Source: Azospirillum picis
GTDB lineage: Bacteria; Pseudomonadota; Alphaproteobacteria; Azospirillales; Azospirillaceae
NCBI RefSeq assembly: GCF_017876115.1
Contig: NZ_JAGINO010000002.1
Coordinates: forward strand, 62,001-126,000
Length of the DNA: 64,000 nt
Direction of reading: 5' to 3'
The position numbers and the translations under genes are program-made. Shown piece by piece: positions 18,647 to 28,142 of the stretch. The notes under the pieces were generated by a model. That model saw only the letters and a program-made list of their open reading frames with translations, was not told the origin of the DNA and did not search any database. Each line of letters starts with the position of its first letter. The first letter of the stretch is position 1.

Positions 18647-18829
18647 TCAAACAGCCCTCCAGATAAGCTGTCTGAAACCTAGGAGCCGAATTAAAATAAG
18701 TCAAAGCAGACAATGGTAACCATCGGCTTGTTACATGTTGTCGCAATATTCAAAATCGAAAACAGATTTTGAAGATTTTCCGCCAACCCCAGCCAAAGGA
18801 AACGAAATCCATTGGCCGGTCCTACGCCC

Positions 18830-19432
18830 TCAGTCGTAACTGCAAACGGATTCGTATAGCTCCATCAAGCGTTTGTCCCGTATCCCGAGATCTTCGAGGT
18901 GCAACACTGTGTTTGCTAAGTAATCAATATTCGTTCCTCGCAGCCCGCAGCAGCCGGCGATGCGACAAACGACCGCAGACTCTTCCAGCCGGCCGCAATA
19001 TTGCGGGTGGCTGCGATCCACCACGAAGCAGCAGGCCTTGACCCTGTCCAACCCGCCCGCCGACCGGCCATCCCGCAACCGAACGTCGAGCATCTTCGGC
19101 ACATACACCCGGTCGATCATCTCGCGGTCCCACAGATACTCCAGCGCACGGTGAACGTCGCCGGCCGCAACGCGGAAGACGATGCCGCGACAGGAACCGC
19201 CTCGGTCGAGGCCGAGCACCAGGCCGGGCCGTTCCGGTGTTCCGCGGTAGCGGTGCGACGCGACGCAGAAGCTGCGGTGATAGCCTGTCAGCGTTGCCGC
19301 ATGCCGCTCGGCGAAGGGGAAGCCCGGATTCCACATCAGAGAACCGTAGCCGAACACCCAGAGATCGGAGCCGGGAGCGATGGAAATATCTGCGGACCAA
19401 GCGGGAGGCGGAGAGTGGATGTCGGGAGGCAT
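18830..19432 (-). CDS. chaC: ChaC-like gamma-glutamylcyclotransferase
   Basis: ChaC proteins cleave glutathione to 5-oxoproline and Cys-Gly. The 200-residue protein has the family's substrate-binding motif (VFGYGSLMWNPGFPF), then GTPERPGLVLGLDRGG and the conserved glutamate in LEYLWDREM. The gene is divergent from the DUF2125 gene. An AT-rich gap follows its stop. The number of cysteines in the C-terminal third is high for this set of genes. Confidence 0.9.
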   Translation of the reverse strand: MPPDIHSPPPAWSADISIAPGSDLWVFGYGSLMWNPGFPFAERHAATLTGYHRSFCVASHRYRGTPERPGLVLGLDRGGSCRGIVFRVAAGDVHRALEYLWDREMIDRVYVPKMLDVRLRDGRSAGGLDRVKACCFVVDRSHPQYCGRLEESAVVCRIAGCCGLRGTNIDYLANTVLHLEDLGIRDKRLMELYESVCSYD

Positions 19433-19549
19433 CGGACCGGTTCGGTTGGAACGGGCGCGCCCGGACGGTGGCCGGCGCGGCGCGAATCGGGTTCGAAGCC
19501 TAGCATGCGCCTGCCCACGCCGCTATAACGGCACGGACAAGGAACGGAC

Positions 19550-20614
19550 ATGCCCTCGATGTACCCTGCCCCCACTCCGACGCGCCGACGCCTGCTGACC
19601 GGACGCCGCATCGCCCTGCTTCTCCTGCTGTTCGTGCCGCTGCTGCCGGTCGCGGCCTATTCGCTCTGGTGGTGGCAGGCGGCGCGCATGGTGGAGGACG
19701 GCGTCGCGAACTGGATCGCCGACCAGCGCGCCAACGGCGCGGTGGTGGAGCACCGCGGACTGGTCGTCGCCGGCTTCCCCTTCACGCTGCGGGCCGTGCT
19801 GGAACAGCCACACCTCGCCACCCGAGGCGCCGATTGGCAGGGGAGCCGGCTGGTGGCGCAGGCGGCCCCCTGGAACCCGACCCAGGTCGCCCTGAGCTTT
19901 CCCGGCCTGCAGAAGCTGTCCCTGGCGCAGCCCGGCCAACCCCCGGTCGAGCTGACGGCCCCGCAGGGCGGCAGCGGCGAGGCGGTGTGGCGCCTGTCCG
20001 GTTCGCTGGATCGGCTTGCCCTGCGTTTCACCGGCCTGACCGCCGAAGCTGCCGGGCAATCCGTACCGGTCGACGCGCTGGACGTGACCGCCAGCCAGCC
20101 CGAGCAGCTCCCCGCCGGCCACGATGCCGCCGGCCTCAGCGTGACCCTCGCCGCGGACGGGCTGACCCTGCCGGACGGGGCGGCGCCCCCGGCGCTCGGC
20201 CGGCAGGTCCGCAAGGCGGATCTGAAGCTGCGCGTCATGGGCAGGCCGCCGCGTCCCGAGCCGGCCAGCCTTTCGGCTTGGAGCCGTGACGGCGGGACCG
20301 TGGAACTGGACCGGCTGGCGCTGGACTGGGGGCCGCTGGGGGCGGTGCTGTCGGGTACGCTGGCGCTCGACCCGCAGCTCCAGCCCCAGGCGGCGCTCAC
20401 CGCCGAGATCCGCGGCGCCCCTGCCGTGCTGGATGCGGTCAAGCCGATGATGCGCCCCAACGAGGCCGCCATCGCCCGGACCGTCCTGACCATGCTGTCG
20501 CGCCCCACCGGGCCGAACGGCGAGCCGGTGCTGACCGCCCCCGTCACCGTGCAGGACCGGGCGCTGTTCGTCGGTCCGCTGCGCGTGGCCGCCCTGCCCA
20601 AGGTGGTGTGGTAG
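19550..20614 (+). CDS. DUF2125 domain protein, membrane-anchored
   Basis: A 354-residue protein with one N-terminal transmembrane segment (about residues 21-42, leucine-rich then SLWWWQAARM). The body matches the DUF2125 pattern: GLVVAGFPFTLRA near residue 85 and the later RLALDWGPLGAVLSGTLALD. The fold of alternating strands resembles AsmA-type proteins that reach into the periplasm. No enzymatic motif is seen. Function is unknown. The start at 19550 (ATG) is followed by a second possible start three codons later. Confidence 0.85.
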   Translation: MPSMYPAPTPTRRRLLTGRRIALLLLLFVPLLPVAAYSLWWWQAARMVEDGVANWIADQRANGAVVEHRGLVVAGFPFTLRAVLEQPHLATRGADWQGSRLVAQAAPWNPTQVALSFPGLQKLSLAQPGQPPVELTAPQGGSGEAVWRLSGSLDRLALRFTGLTAEAAGQSVPVDALDVTASQPEQLPAGHDAAGLSVTLAADGLTLPDGAAPPALGRQVRKADLKLRVMGRPPRPEPASLSAWSRDGGTVELDRLALDWGPLGAVLSGTLALDPQLQPQAALTAEIRGAPAVLDAVKPMMRPNEAAIARTVLTMLSRPTGPNGEPVLTAPVTVQDRALFVGPLRVAALPKVVW

Positions 20615-20780
20615 CCGGGCGCCCTCGCTTCGCCGCCGGGGACCGGGCGACGGCGGTCCCTGCGGAAATGCAACACCGGCCGGGCGGCATGACGGTTGCG
20701 TGACTCCGCCCCTTGCTTCATCCCGGCCATAGGGTCAAATTGACGCAGTCCTTGTCGCTGCTGCCACGGTGCGTCGGTCG

Positions 20781-21548
20781 ATGTGTCGGTTCCTTGCCTA
20801 TTGCGGCGAGCCGGTGTTCCTCGAAACGCTGGTCTGCACTCCCTGCCATTCCCTCATCGAACAGTCGATGCACGCCGAGGAGGCGAAGACCGAGACCAAC
20901 GGCGACGGTTTCGGCGTCGGCTGGTACAGCGAGCGGACCGAGCCGGGCCGCTACTGCGAAATCCGGCCGGCATGGTCCGACGAGAACCTGCAGTCGATCT
21001 GCAACCACATCCGCTCCCACCTGTTCTTCGCCCATGTGCGGGCGGCGACCGGAACCGCGGTCAGCCGCGCCAACTGCCATCCCTTCAAGGTCGGACGCTA
21101 CCTGTTCATGCACAACGGGCAGGTCGGCGACTGGCCGCGTCTGCGGCGCAAGGTCGAGGCGATGATCCCCGACGAGCTGTACGGCGCGCGCACGGGAACC
21201 ACCGACAGCGAGGCGATCTTCCTCGCGGCGATCGGGGCCGGGTTGGAGCGGGATTCGGTCGGGGCCTTCCAGCGGGTCCTGCATGCCGTGCGCGACGAGA
21301 TGACGGCGCAGGGCATCACCTCCCCCTTGCGTTTCACCGCCACCTGGACCGATGGCGAGCGGGTGTGGGCTGTCCGCTGGGCATCGGACGACAAACCGCC
21401 CAGCCTCTACTGGCGGCAAGGCGGCAACGGCCTGATCGTGGTGTCGGAACCGGTCGACGCCCAGCGCGACCAGTGGCGCCGCGTCCCCGCCGGTGGCGGG
21501 CTGGTGGCGCGCATCGGGGCGGCACCGGAAACGTTCCTGTTCCAGTAG
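20781..21548 (+). CDS. Class II glutamine amidotransferase (YafJ/EgtC-like)
   Basis: A 255-residue protein. The second residue is the nucleophile cysteine (MCRFLAYCGEP), which fixes the start at 20781. Other class II amidotransferase features are TNGDGFGVGWYS, the HVRAATGTAVSRANCHPF segment, and FMHNGQVGDW. There is no partner synthase domain, so this is the stand-alone type found as YafJ or EgtC. EgtC acts in ergothioneine synthesis, but no egt genes are nearby, so the substrate is unknown. Confidence 0.88.
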   Translation: MCRFLAYCGEPVFLETLVCTPCHSLIEQSMHAEEAKTETNGDGFGVGWYSERTEPGRYCEIRPAWSDENLQSICNHIRSHLFFAHVRAATGTAVSRANCHPFKVGRYLFMHNGQVGDWPRLRRKVEAMIPDELYGARTGTTDSEAIFLAAIGAGLERDSVGAFQRVLHAVRDEMTAQGITSPLRFTATWTDGERVWAVRWASDDKPPSLYWRQGGNGLIVVSEPVDAQRDQWRRVPAGGGLVARIGAAPETFLFQ

Positions 21549-21586
21549 GCGCCGCTCCCGGCAGACTCTTAGCTTCTGGTCTTCCG

Positions 21587-21632
21587 TGTGATTCACGTTT
21601 CAAGCGATAGCGCTTGAAACGTGAATCACACT
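21587..21632. repeat. Dispersed palindromic repeat, copy 1 (perfect 21-bp arms)
   Basis: The arms at 21587-21607 and 21612-21632 are perfect reverse complements around ATAG. The core arm is GTGATTCACGTTTCAAGCG. Related palindromes occur at 42385-42420 and 59109-59154. This copy lies between two convergent genes, so it may also end transcription from both sides. It is AT-richer than its surroundings. Confidence 0.85.
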
Positions 21633-21647
21633 CTGGGGGCAGGTACC

Positions 21648-22865
21648 CTACGCGACCAGCAGCCGCTCCTTCGGCAACAGGATGGTCACCGTGGTGCCGC
21701 CGCCCGGCACGCTGTCCAGCGCGACGCCCCCGCCATGCAGTTCGGCGAAGCGCCGGACGATCGGCAGCCCCAGGCCGACCCCTTCGTGCTGGCGCACCAG
21801 GGAACGCTCCGCCTGCGTGAAGGGGTTGAAGATGCGGCCCATCAGTTCTGCCGGTATGCCCGGACCGTCGTCGCGCACGCTCAGCCCGACATAGCCGTCA
21901 CGATCCTCCACGGCCAGCGTGATGTGGCCATCAGCCGGCGTGAACTTCACCGCATTGTCCAGCAGGTTCAGCACCATCTCGCGCAGGCGGCGGCGGTCGC
22001 CGCGCATCCGGAAGGACGGGCAGGATTGCACCGCGACCGTCAGCCGCTTCAGCGTCGCCTTCGGGGCCAGCAGGTCGGCGCAGCCTGACATAAGCTGCGG
22101 AATGTCGACGTCGCTTTCCTGGAGCTCGACGGCGCCGGTCGAACCGCGGGTATAGTCGAGGATGTTGTTGACCATGGTCAGCAGCGATTTGCCGCTGTCT
22201 TCGATCAGCTTCACGTATTCCAGGTAGTCGGGATGGCCGAGCTTGCCCATCCCTTCCGCCGCCAGCACGTCGGCGAAGCCGATGATGGAGTTGAGCGGCG
22301 TGCGAAGCTCGTGGCTCATCACCGCCAGGAAATCCAGCTTGGCCCGGTCGGCCTTGCGGGCGGCCTCCAGCGCTTCCGACAGCTCGGCCGTGCGCTCCTC
22401 GACCCGGCGCTCCAGTTCGCGGTTCTGCTCGGCCGCCCTTCGGTAGAGCTTGCGGATCTCTACCATGTTGCGGACGCGGTGAAGCAGCTCCCAGGCGATG
22501 AAGGGCTTGGTCAGGAAGTCGTTGGCACCCAGCTCCAGCGACTTGCGCCGGGTTTCCTGGTCGGTCTGCGCGGTCAGCACCAGGATCGGCACATAGTCGC
22601 CGTCGAACACCGGCTTCAGCCGCTCCATCAGCTCGAAGCCGCTCATATGCGGCATGCGGACGTCGATCAGCAGCAGGTCGAACGGCTCCGATGCACAGAG
22701 ATCCGGGACCTTGCGCGGGTCGGTCTCGCCGCGCACGCGGGTATAGCCGTCATGGCCCAGGATCTCCCGAAGGAGGTCGACGTTGGACGGATTGTCGTCC
22801 ACGATCAGGATGCCGGCATCCTTGACCTGCCGGGCGAGCGCCGGGTCGATCTGGCTCCTGTTCAT
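21648..22865 (-). CDS. Hybrid response regulator-histidine kinase (REC-HisKA-HATPase)
   Basis: A 405-residue soluble protein. The N-terminal receiver domain has ILIVDDNPSN and the phospho-acceptor aspartate in LLLIDVRMPHMSG, with LTKPF at its end. A coiled coil (RELERRVEERTAELSEALEA) leads to a HisKA box with SHELRTPLNSIIGF. The ATPase domain has NLLDNAVKFTP, DDGPGIP and VGLGLPIVRRF. The order REC then kinase suggests a kinase controlled by another phosphorelay protein. No transmembrane segment is present. The start at 22865 is preferred; 22904 is possible. It converges on the amidotransferase gene. Confidence 0.92.
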   Translation of the reverse strand: MNRSQIDPALARQVKDAGILIVDDNPSNVDLLREILGHDGYTRVRGETDPRKVPDLCASEPFDLLLIDVRMPHMSGFELMERLKPVFDGDYVPILVLTAQTDQETRRKSLELGANDFLTKPFIAWELLHRVRNMVEIRKLYRRAAEQNRELERRVEERTAELSEALEAARKADRAKLDFLAVMSHELRTPLNSIIGFADVLAAEGMGKLGHPDYLEYVKLIEDSGKSLLTMVNNILDYTRGSTGAVELQESDVDIPQLMSGCADLLAPKATLKRLTVAVQSCPSFRMRGDRRRLREMVLNLLDNAVKFTPADGHITLAVEDRDGYVGLSVRDDGPGIPAELMGRIFNPFTQAERSLVRQHEGVGLGLPIVRRFAELHGGGVALDSVPGGGTTVTILLPKERLLVA

Positions 22866-22982
22866 CGGGGAGCGTTCACCTTCGAATCGTCCGTTTTCGG
22901 GCATTCCAGCTTTGCCGTTCGATTGTTCGGATGCAACTGAAATACATGATAAACGCACACCGGCCCTGTCAGGCCGGCACCG

Positions 22983-23432
22983 TCACGCCCGCTTTTCCCA
23001 ACCGCCGCGGTCGGTCTGCTGCCAATATGTCAGGGCGTGACCCGCCGCCTTGCAGGCCTTCCAGCGCTGGCGGGCGGCCAGCACGGCCTCCTCGTCGTTG
23101 CCGTCGAACAGGTCGCAGACGAGATCGTATTCGTCCATGCGGTCGCTGACGCAGCCGTCGACCGTGACCAGCACGCTGGCACCGTTCGGATTTTCGTCCG
23201 CATCGGTCAACCAGACCGGCTGGCGCTCGGCAAAGCCGTCGCGCGCCGCGCCATGCGGCAGGAAGGAGCCGGGATCGTAGGTCCACAGATGCTGGTTCAG
23301 CATATCCACCCGTTCCGGCGAACCGGCCAGCACGACGGCACGCCAGTTCCGCTCCAGGACCTTCTCCAGGATCTTGGGCAGGGCCTGTTCCATCGTGCGG
23401 CGTTGCAGGTGATAGAAGCGGACTTCGGTCAT
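22983..23432 (-). CDS. holC: DNA polymerase III subunit chi
   Basis: A 149-residue protein with the HolC fold pattern: EVRFYHLQRRTMEQALPKIL at the start, a conserved LNQHLWTYDPGSFLPHG, and QPVWLTDADENPNGASVLV. Chi links the clamp loader (through psi) to single-strand binding protein. It lies downstream of pepA on the same strand, an order shared with many proteobacteria. The gap to pepA is about 150 bases and contains strong hairpins. Confidence 0.92.
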   Translation of the reverse strand: MTEVRFYHLQRRTMEQALPKILEKVLERNWRAVVLAGSPERVDMLNQHLWTYDPGSFLPHGAARDGFAERQPVWLTDADENPNGASVLVTVDGCVSDRMDEYDLVCDLFDGNDEEAVLAARQRWKACKAAGHALTYWQQTDRGGWEKRA

Positions 23433-23483
23433 GGCCCTTCACAAAAGCGCTTCAGGAGGAACTCGTCGCGCGGGCGGTGTCAG

Positions 23484-23575
23484 CCCTCGTCTTCCCCGCA
23501 AGGGAGCGGGGAAGACGAGGGCGTCCGGAGAGGTCACGCCTTTTTCCCGCCCCCTCCCCTTCGGAGATGGGCGGG
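23484..23575. repeat. Two tandem hairpins between pepA and holC
   Basis: A perfect 16-base inverted repeat has arms 23484-23499 (CCCTCGTCTTCCCCGC) and 23506-23521, with a six-base loop. A second hairpin based on CCCGCCC (23546-23552) and GGGCGGG (23569-23575) follows. They sit inside what looks like a pepA-holC transcription unit, so they may reduce read-through into holC or protect the pepA mRNA end. Confidence 0.7.
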
Positions 23576-23584
23576 GGGTCGGCC

Positions 23585-25093
23585 TCACTCCTCGTGGAAA
23601 TCCGCCACGAAGCGGTCGAGCAGGCGCACGCCGAAGGCGGTGGCGCCCTTCGGCACCGTGGCGGCGTCCTTCTTCGACCAGGCCACGCCGGCGATGTCGA
23701 TGTGCGCCCACGGCAGGTCGTTGACGAAGCGCTTCAGGAACTGGGCACCGACAATGCTGCCCGCGCCGCCGCCGGAGCCGACGTTCTTCATGTCCGCCGC
23801 CTGCGATTCGATCTCCTTGTCGTAGGCGTCGCCAAGCGGCAGGCGCCAGACCGGCTGGCCGACCTTCAGGCCGGCAGCCGTCAGGTTCATGGCGAGGTCG
23901 TCGTTGTTGCTGAACAGGCCGGCATGCTCGTGCCCCAGCGCGGTGATGATGGCACCGGTCAGGGTGGCGAGGTCGATCATCAGCTTGGGCTTGTAGACGT
24001 CCTGCGCGTACCACAGGCAATCGGCCAGAACCAGGCGGCCTTCGGCGTCGGTGTTGATGACCTCGATGGTCTGGCCCGACAGCGAGGCGACGATATCACC
24101 CGGCCGCTGCGCGGTACCGGAGGGCATGTTCTCCACCAGCCCGACGATGCCGATGGCATTGACCTTGGCCTTGCGGGCGGCCAGGGCGTACATGGTGCCG
24201 ATCACGGTGGCCGAGCCGCCCATGTCCCACTTCATGTCCTCCATGCCGGCAGCGCCCTTGATCGAGATGCCGCCGGTGTCGAAGGTGACGCCCTTGCCGA
24301 TGAAGGCGACGGGCCGCTTGTCGCCGGCATCCGGATTGCCGTTCCAGCGCATGACGACCACGCGCGGCTCGAAGGCGCTGCCTTGCGACACGCCGAGCAG
24401 CGCGCCCATGCCGATCTTCTTCAGCTTCTTCTGGTCGAGGATCTCGACCTCCACGCCGAACTGCTCCAGTTCCCGGGTCTTCTCGGCAAGGCTTTCCGGA
24501 TAGATGACGTTGGCCGGCTCCGACACCAGGTCGCGGGTGAAGCGGATGGCGTCGGCCAGCGTGTCGAGCTTCTTGAAGGCCGCCTTGGCGGCACCCTCGT
24601 CCTCGACCAGCAGGGTCAGTCTGCGCAGGCTCGGCTTCGGATCCTTCTTGTCGGCCTTCCTGTCGTTGGTGCGGTACTTGTCGAACTTGTAGGAGCGGAG
24701 CTGCGCCCCGAAGGCGATCTCGGCCGCTGCGGCCGGTGCCGCCAGCTTGGCGCCTTCCGGCAGTTCGACCAGCAGCGACGCCTCGTCGGTGGCCTTGTCC
24801 AACGCCACGGCGAGGGCGCCGCCGGCCGATTGCAGGGCCAGATCGCCCATATCCTCGGCCTTGCCGATACCGACCAGCAGGACGCGGTCCAGGTCGGTGC
24901 CTGCCGGAGCGAGCAGGCTCAGCGTCTCGTCCTTCTTGCCGCTGAAGCGTGCAGCGGCCATCGCACGGGCCAGCGCCCCGCCGGTCTTCTGGTCGAGCTC
25001 GCGGCCGACCGGCCCGAGGCTGCGTTCGGCGGCAACGGTCACGGCGAGAACGCCGGACGCCGGCAGGGACGGCTTGGCGAAGGAGAACTTCAT
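23585..25093 (-). CDS. pepA: Leucyl aminopeptidase (M17 family)
   Basis: A 502-residue cytosolic aminopeptidase with a two-metal site. The M17 catalytic motifs are GKGVTFDTGGISIKG (metal and lysine ligands) and the signature NTDAEGRLVLADCL, with VVMRWNG and IDLATLTGAI around them. In E. coli PepA is also a DNA-binding protein. The upstream neighbour is a LysR regulator, in the same direction but well separated. Confidence 0.96.
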   Translation of the reverse strand: MKFSFAKPSLPASGVLAVTVAAERSLGPVGRELDQKTGGALARAMAAARFSGKKDETLSLLAPAGTDLDRVLLVGIGKAEDMGDLALQSAGGALAVALDKATDEASLLVELPEGAKLAAPAAAAEIAFGAQLRSYKFDKYRTNDRKADKKDPKPSLRRLTLLVEDEGAAKAAFKKLDTLADAIRFTRDLVSEPANVIYPESLAEKTRELEQFGVEVEILDQKKLKKIGMGALLGVSQGSAFEPRVVVMRWNGNPDAGDKRPVAFIGKGVTFDTGGISIKGAAGMEDMKWDMGGSATVIGTMYALAARKAKVNAIGIVGLVENMPSGTAQRPGDIVASLSGQTIEVINTDAEGRLVLADCLWYAQDVYKPKLMIDLATLTGAIITALGHEHAGLFSNNDDLAMNLTAAGLKVGQPVWRLPLGDAYDKEIESQAADMKNVGSGGGAGSIVGAQFLKRFVNDLPWAHIDIAGVAWSKKDAATVPKGATAFGVRLLDRFVADFHEE

Positions 25094-25238
25094 CTGGTCC
25101 TCTTGGGAATTGCGCGGGGATGGGCCGATGCGCCCGGAAAATTCGTCGGCGAAAAGCCTACCTCACCGATAAGGAGCGCGCCACCCCGGCTGTCAAGGTC
25201 GCTGCGTCAAGTACGGATGGCCCTCCCCGGCCCGCCCC

Positions 25239-26150
25239 CTATGCCTGGACCGCGGCTGCGGGAACGCCCTGTACCAGGGCCGAGCGGACGAATGCCCGCT
25301 CGGCCACGCTGCGGTGGCGGTCGCGGTGGCGGACCAGATGGAACGGGCGGGCGGGCAGGTCGAGCCCGTCGACGGCAACGATCCGCCCGGACGCCAGATC
25401 CTCGGCGACGACGAGGTCAGACAGGACGCTCGCCCCCAGCCCGGCCAGCAGGGCTTCCCGGATGATGTCGCCTGCCGGAAGCGTCATCGCCACCTGGAAT
25501 TGGGAAAGGTCGAGGCCGGCGGCGTGAAGCGCCTGTTCCAGCCGGGCACGGGTGCCGGAACCCGATTCCCGCAAGAGCCAGCGCCCGGCCGCCAACTCCT
25601 CCGGCATGACCCGGCCGCTGGCGGCCCAGGGATGGCCGGCACCGACCACCAGCAGCAGTCGGTCGCCGGGAATCGCCTCGGTGACCAGGGCGGGATCGGC
25701 GATGTGCCCCTCGGCGATGCCGAGCTCGGCGCGGCCGTCGCGCACCGCTTCGGCCACCTGCTCGGTGTTGCCGATGGCGAGGTCCACACGGATGCCGGGA
25801 TGGGCGGCGGCGAAACGCAGCAGCCGGGGCGGCAGCCAGTGGCTTCCCACTGTCTGGCTCGCCACCAGGCGCAACGTCCCCCGCGACAGGCCGGAGAGTT
25901 CGGCCAGCATCGTCCCGGCCTCTTCCACCTTCAGCAGGATGCTTCGGGCTTGGCGCTGCAGCAGATGCCCCGCGGCGGTCAGTTCGACACGCCGGCCGAT
26001 GCGGTCGAACAGGCGCATGCCATGCTCCGCCTCGAGCGCGGCGACGGCGGAGCTGACGGCGGGCTGCGACAGGTGCAGGCTTTCGGCGGCGCGGGTGAAA
26101 TGCAGCGCTTCGGCCACCGCGACGAAGATGCGCAACTGCTCCAGCGTCAT
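25239..26150 (-). CDS. LysR family transcriptional regulator
   Basis: A 303-residue regulator. The helix-turn-helix is at the N-terminus (LEQLRIFVAVAEALHFTRAAESLHLSQPAVS is the region; the key part is RAAESLHLSQPAVSSAV). The effector domain follows, with IRVDLAIGNTEQVAEAVRDG and the late LPAGDIIREALLAGLGASVL. The start at 26150 has GGGAGG six bases upstream. Target genes and ligand are unknown. No divergent partner is present, since the upstream neighbour moeA reads in the same direction and ends 105 bases away. Confidence 0.9.
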   Translation of the reverse strand: MTLEQLRIFVAVAEALHFTRAAESLHLSQPAVSSAVAALEAEHGMRLFDRIGRRVELTAAGHLLQRQARSILLKVEEAGTMLAELSGLSRGTLRLVASQTVGSHWLPPRLLRFAAAHPGIRVDLAIGNTEQVAEAVRDGRAELGIAEGHIADPALVTEAIPGDRLLLVVGAGHPWAASGRVMPEELAAGRWLLRESGSGTRARLEQALHAAGLDLSQFQVAMTLPAGDIIREALLAGLGASVLSDLVVAEDLASGRIVAVDGLDLPARPFHLVRHRDRHRSVAERAFVRSALVQGVPAAAVQA

Positions 26151-26255
26151 GAATGCCTCCCATTTCACGGGCAGTATGGGAGCACATCCATGATAGGTCC
26201 AATTTATTGCCGGGATCGGTTGGATAGAAATCCCTGATGGGTTAGGACGCCTCGC

Positions 26256-27509
26256 TCATCCGAACAGGCCCGTGAAAGGCAGGAACTCCACCATGTCGCC
26301 GGGATGCACGGCGGTGGCGTCGGCCGGCATGTCGACAAGGCCGTCGGCCTCGACCATCGAGGTCAGGACGCCGGAACTGTCGCTCGGGAACTTGACCGCC
26401 ACCGGCCGGCCGTCATCTCCACGCTCCAGGCGGGCGCGCAGGAACTCGCGGCGGCCCGGCTTCTTGGCGAAGGAGAAGCCGGCGACCACCAAGCTGCGCG
26501 GGGTGGCGACGGCGGAGGCTCCCGACAGGCGCAGCACCAGCGGGCGGCCGACCAGCAGGAAGGTCACCATCGCCGAGACCGGGTTGCCGGGAAGTCCGAG
26601 GAAGGGCGTGTCACCGATCCGCCCGAGCGCCAGCGGCTTGCCGGGCTTGATCGCCAGCGTCCACAGGTCGATGGAGCCCAGCGCGTTGACCGCCGCCTTG
26701 ACGTGATCCTCCTCGCCGACCGAGACGCCGCCGCTGGTGACGATCAGGTCGGCCGTGCCGGCGGCTTCCGCCAACGCGGCACGGGTGGCATCGGCCCGAT
26801 CGGGAAGGATGCCGAGGTCCCGCACCTCCACCCCGAGCCCATCGAGCTGGGCGGCGAGCGTGTAGCGATTAGCATCGTAGATCGCGTGACCCGGCTTCGG
26901 CGTTCCGGGTTCCCGCAGCTCGTCGCCGGTGGAGAACAGGACCACGCGGAGCCGCTTGCGCACGGTCAGCGTCGACCGGCCCACCGCCGCCGCCAGCCCA
27001 ACCTCCTGCGCGCGCAGACGGCGGCCGGGCTGCAGCACGACGGTGCCGGCGGTCATGTCCTCGCCGGCTGACCGCACATTGGCGCCGCGCGGCAGCGCCG
27101 CGGGAACCAGGACGGCATCGCCGTCGGTCCGGCAATCCTCCTGCATCGCCACGGTGTCGACGCCGGCGGGAACCGGTGCGCCGGTGAAGATGCGGACCGC
27201 CTGCCCCGGTTCGACGCCGCGGTCGAGGACCGAGCCGGCCGGCACCCGCCCGACCACGTTCAAACGGCGATGTCTCTCCGCCCGCGAAACCTGCCCAGGC
27301 TCGGCAGCGAACCCCCAGCCATCCATCGCGGAAACGGCGGCCGGCGGCACGTTGACCGGCGCCTCCACCTCCTCCGCCAGCACGCGGCCGAGCGCGTGGC
27401 GCAACGGCACCTGCTCCGTCCCCGTCACGGCACCATAGCTGCGGGCGATGCGCCCGACGGCTTCGTCCAGGGAAAGCGGGGTCGGGCGGTGTGCGGTACA
27501 ATCATCCAT
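26256..27509 (-). CDS. moeA: Molybdopterin molybdotransferase
   Basis: MoeA inserts molybdate into adenylated molybdopterin to form the molybdenum cofactor. The 417-residue protein has the expected domain order: N-terminal LSLDEAVGRI and EEVEAPVNVPPAAVSAMDGWG, then the middle domain with GDELREPG, the TSGGVSVGEEDH motif, and the KPGKPLALGRIGDTPFLGLPGNPVSA segment. A C-terminal beta-barrel follows. Other molybdenum-cofactor genes are not adjacent. The window also carries coxG and nifQ, both tied to molybdenum enzymes, but some 20 kb away. Confidence 0.95.
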   Translation of the reverse strand: MDDCTAHRPTPLSLDEAVGRIARSYGAVTGTEQVPLRHALGRVLAEEVEAPVNVPPAAVSAMDGWGFAAEPGQVSRAERHRRLNVVGRVPAGSVLDRGVEPGQAVRIFTGAPVPAGVDTVAMQEDCRTDGDAVLVPAALPRGANVRSAGEDMTAGTVVLQPGRRLRAQEVGLAAAVGRSTLTVRKRLRVVLFSTGDELREPGTPKPGHAIYDANRYTLAAQLDGLGVEVRDLGILPDRADATRAALAEAAGTADLIVTSGGVSVGEEDHVKAAVNALGSIDLWTLAIKPGKPLALGRIGDTPFLGLPGNPVSAMVTFLLVGRPLVLRLSGASAVATPRSLVVAGFSFAKKPGRREFLRARLERGDDGRPVAVKFPSDSSGVLTSMVEADGLVDMPADATAVHPGDMVEFLPFTGLFG

Positions 27510-27668
27510 GGCCTGCTGTCCTTCACCTGCTCTGGTGCGGCGTGGAAACGACGTCCCCGAGCCGGACGCCTACCCCCCACAGCAGCGCGGGACCTTGACC
27601 GCCGTCAATAGGGCGAATGGCCGCTTTCCATTCCAAACCCGCCCTGCGGGGCGCCGGCAGCACAGGCA

Positions 27669-28016
27669 TCAGGCGGTTTCGGCACGCAGCCAGTCGAGGT
27701 AGGCAGGGTTGCCGCGCCCCACCGCCAGTTCCAGGACGCAAGGTGTGTCGTAGCCGTGCAGCTCGCGCACGCGGGCGGCCAGCCGGTCGAACAGTCTGCT
27801 CCGGGTCTTGGCGATCAGCACCGCCTCGTCCGCCTGCTCCACCCTGCCCTCCCACCGGTAGACCGAGGTCATGCCGTCAAGCACTTTGGCGCAGGCGGCC
27901 AGCCGCTCCTCCACCAGACTGCGCCCGATGCGCAGGGCATCCGCCTTCGAGGCGGCGGTGATGTAGGCGATCACCAGCGGATCGTCTCCGCTTTGCGGTG
28001 GGGCGGAACCGGTCAT
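27669..28016 (-). CDS. cutA: CutA1 divalent-cation tolerance protein
   Basis: A 115-residue trimeric CutA1-type protein: VIAYITAASKADALRIGRSL, then LAACAKVL, SVYRWEGRVEQADEAVLIAKT, and the YDTPCVLELAV ending common to the family. The ATG at 28016 is preceded by a strong AAGGAGGTG. An open frame extends 19 codons further upstream but lacks a ribosome-binding site. Its role in copper tolerance is reported for E. coli, but its general function is debated. Confidence 0.92.
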   Translation of the reverse strand: MTGSAPPQSGDDPLVIAYITAASKADALRIGRSLVEERLAACAKVLDGMTSVYRWEGRVEQADEAVLIAKTRSRLFDRLAARVRELHGYDTPCVLELAVGRGNPAYLDWLRAETA

Positions 28017-28142
28017 GGCAAGGCACCTCCTTTTCGATGCATACGCCCCCGCTTTCGCGTAGGATGCCCGCACTTTGCCACAGGTCCCATCGGGGCCGGC
28101 AAGTCCCTGCCCGTTCCCGTATCCGCAAGAGTCCTTCGCTCC

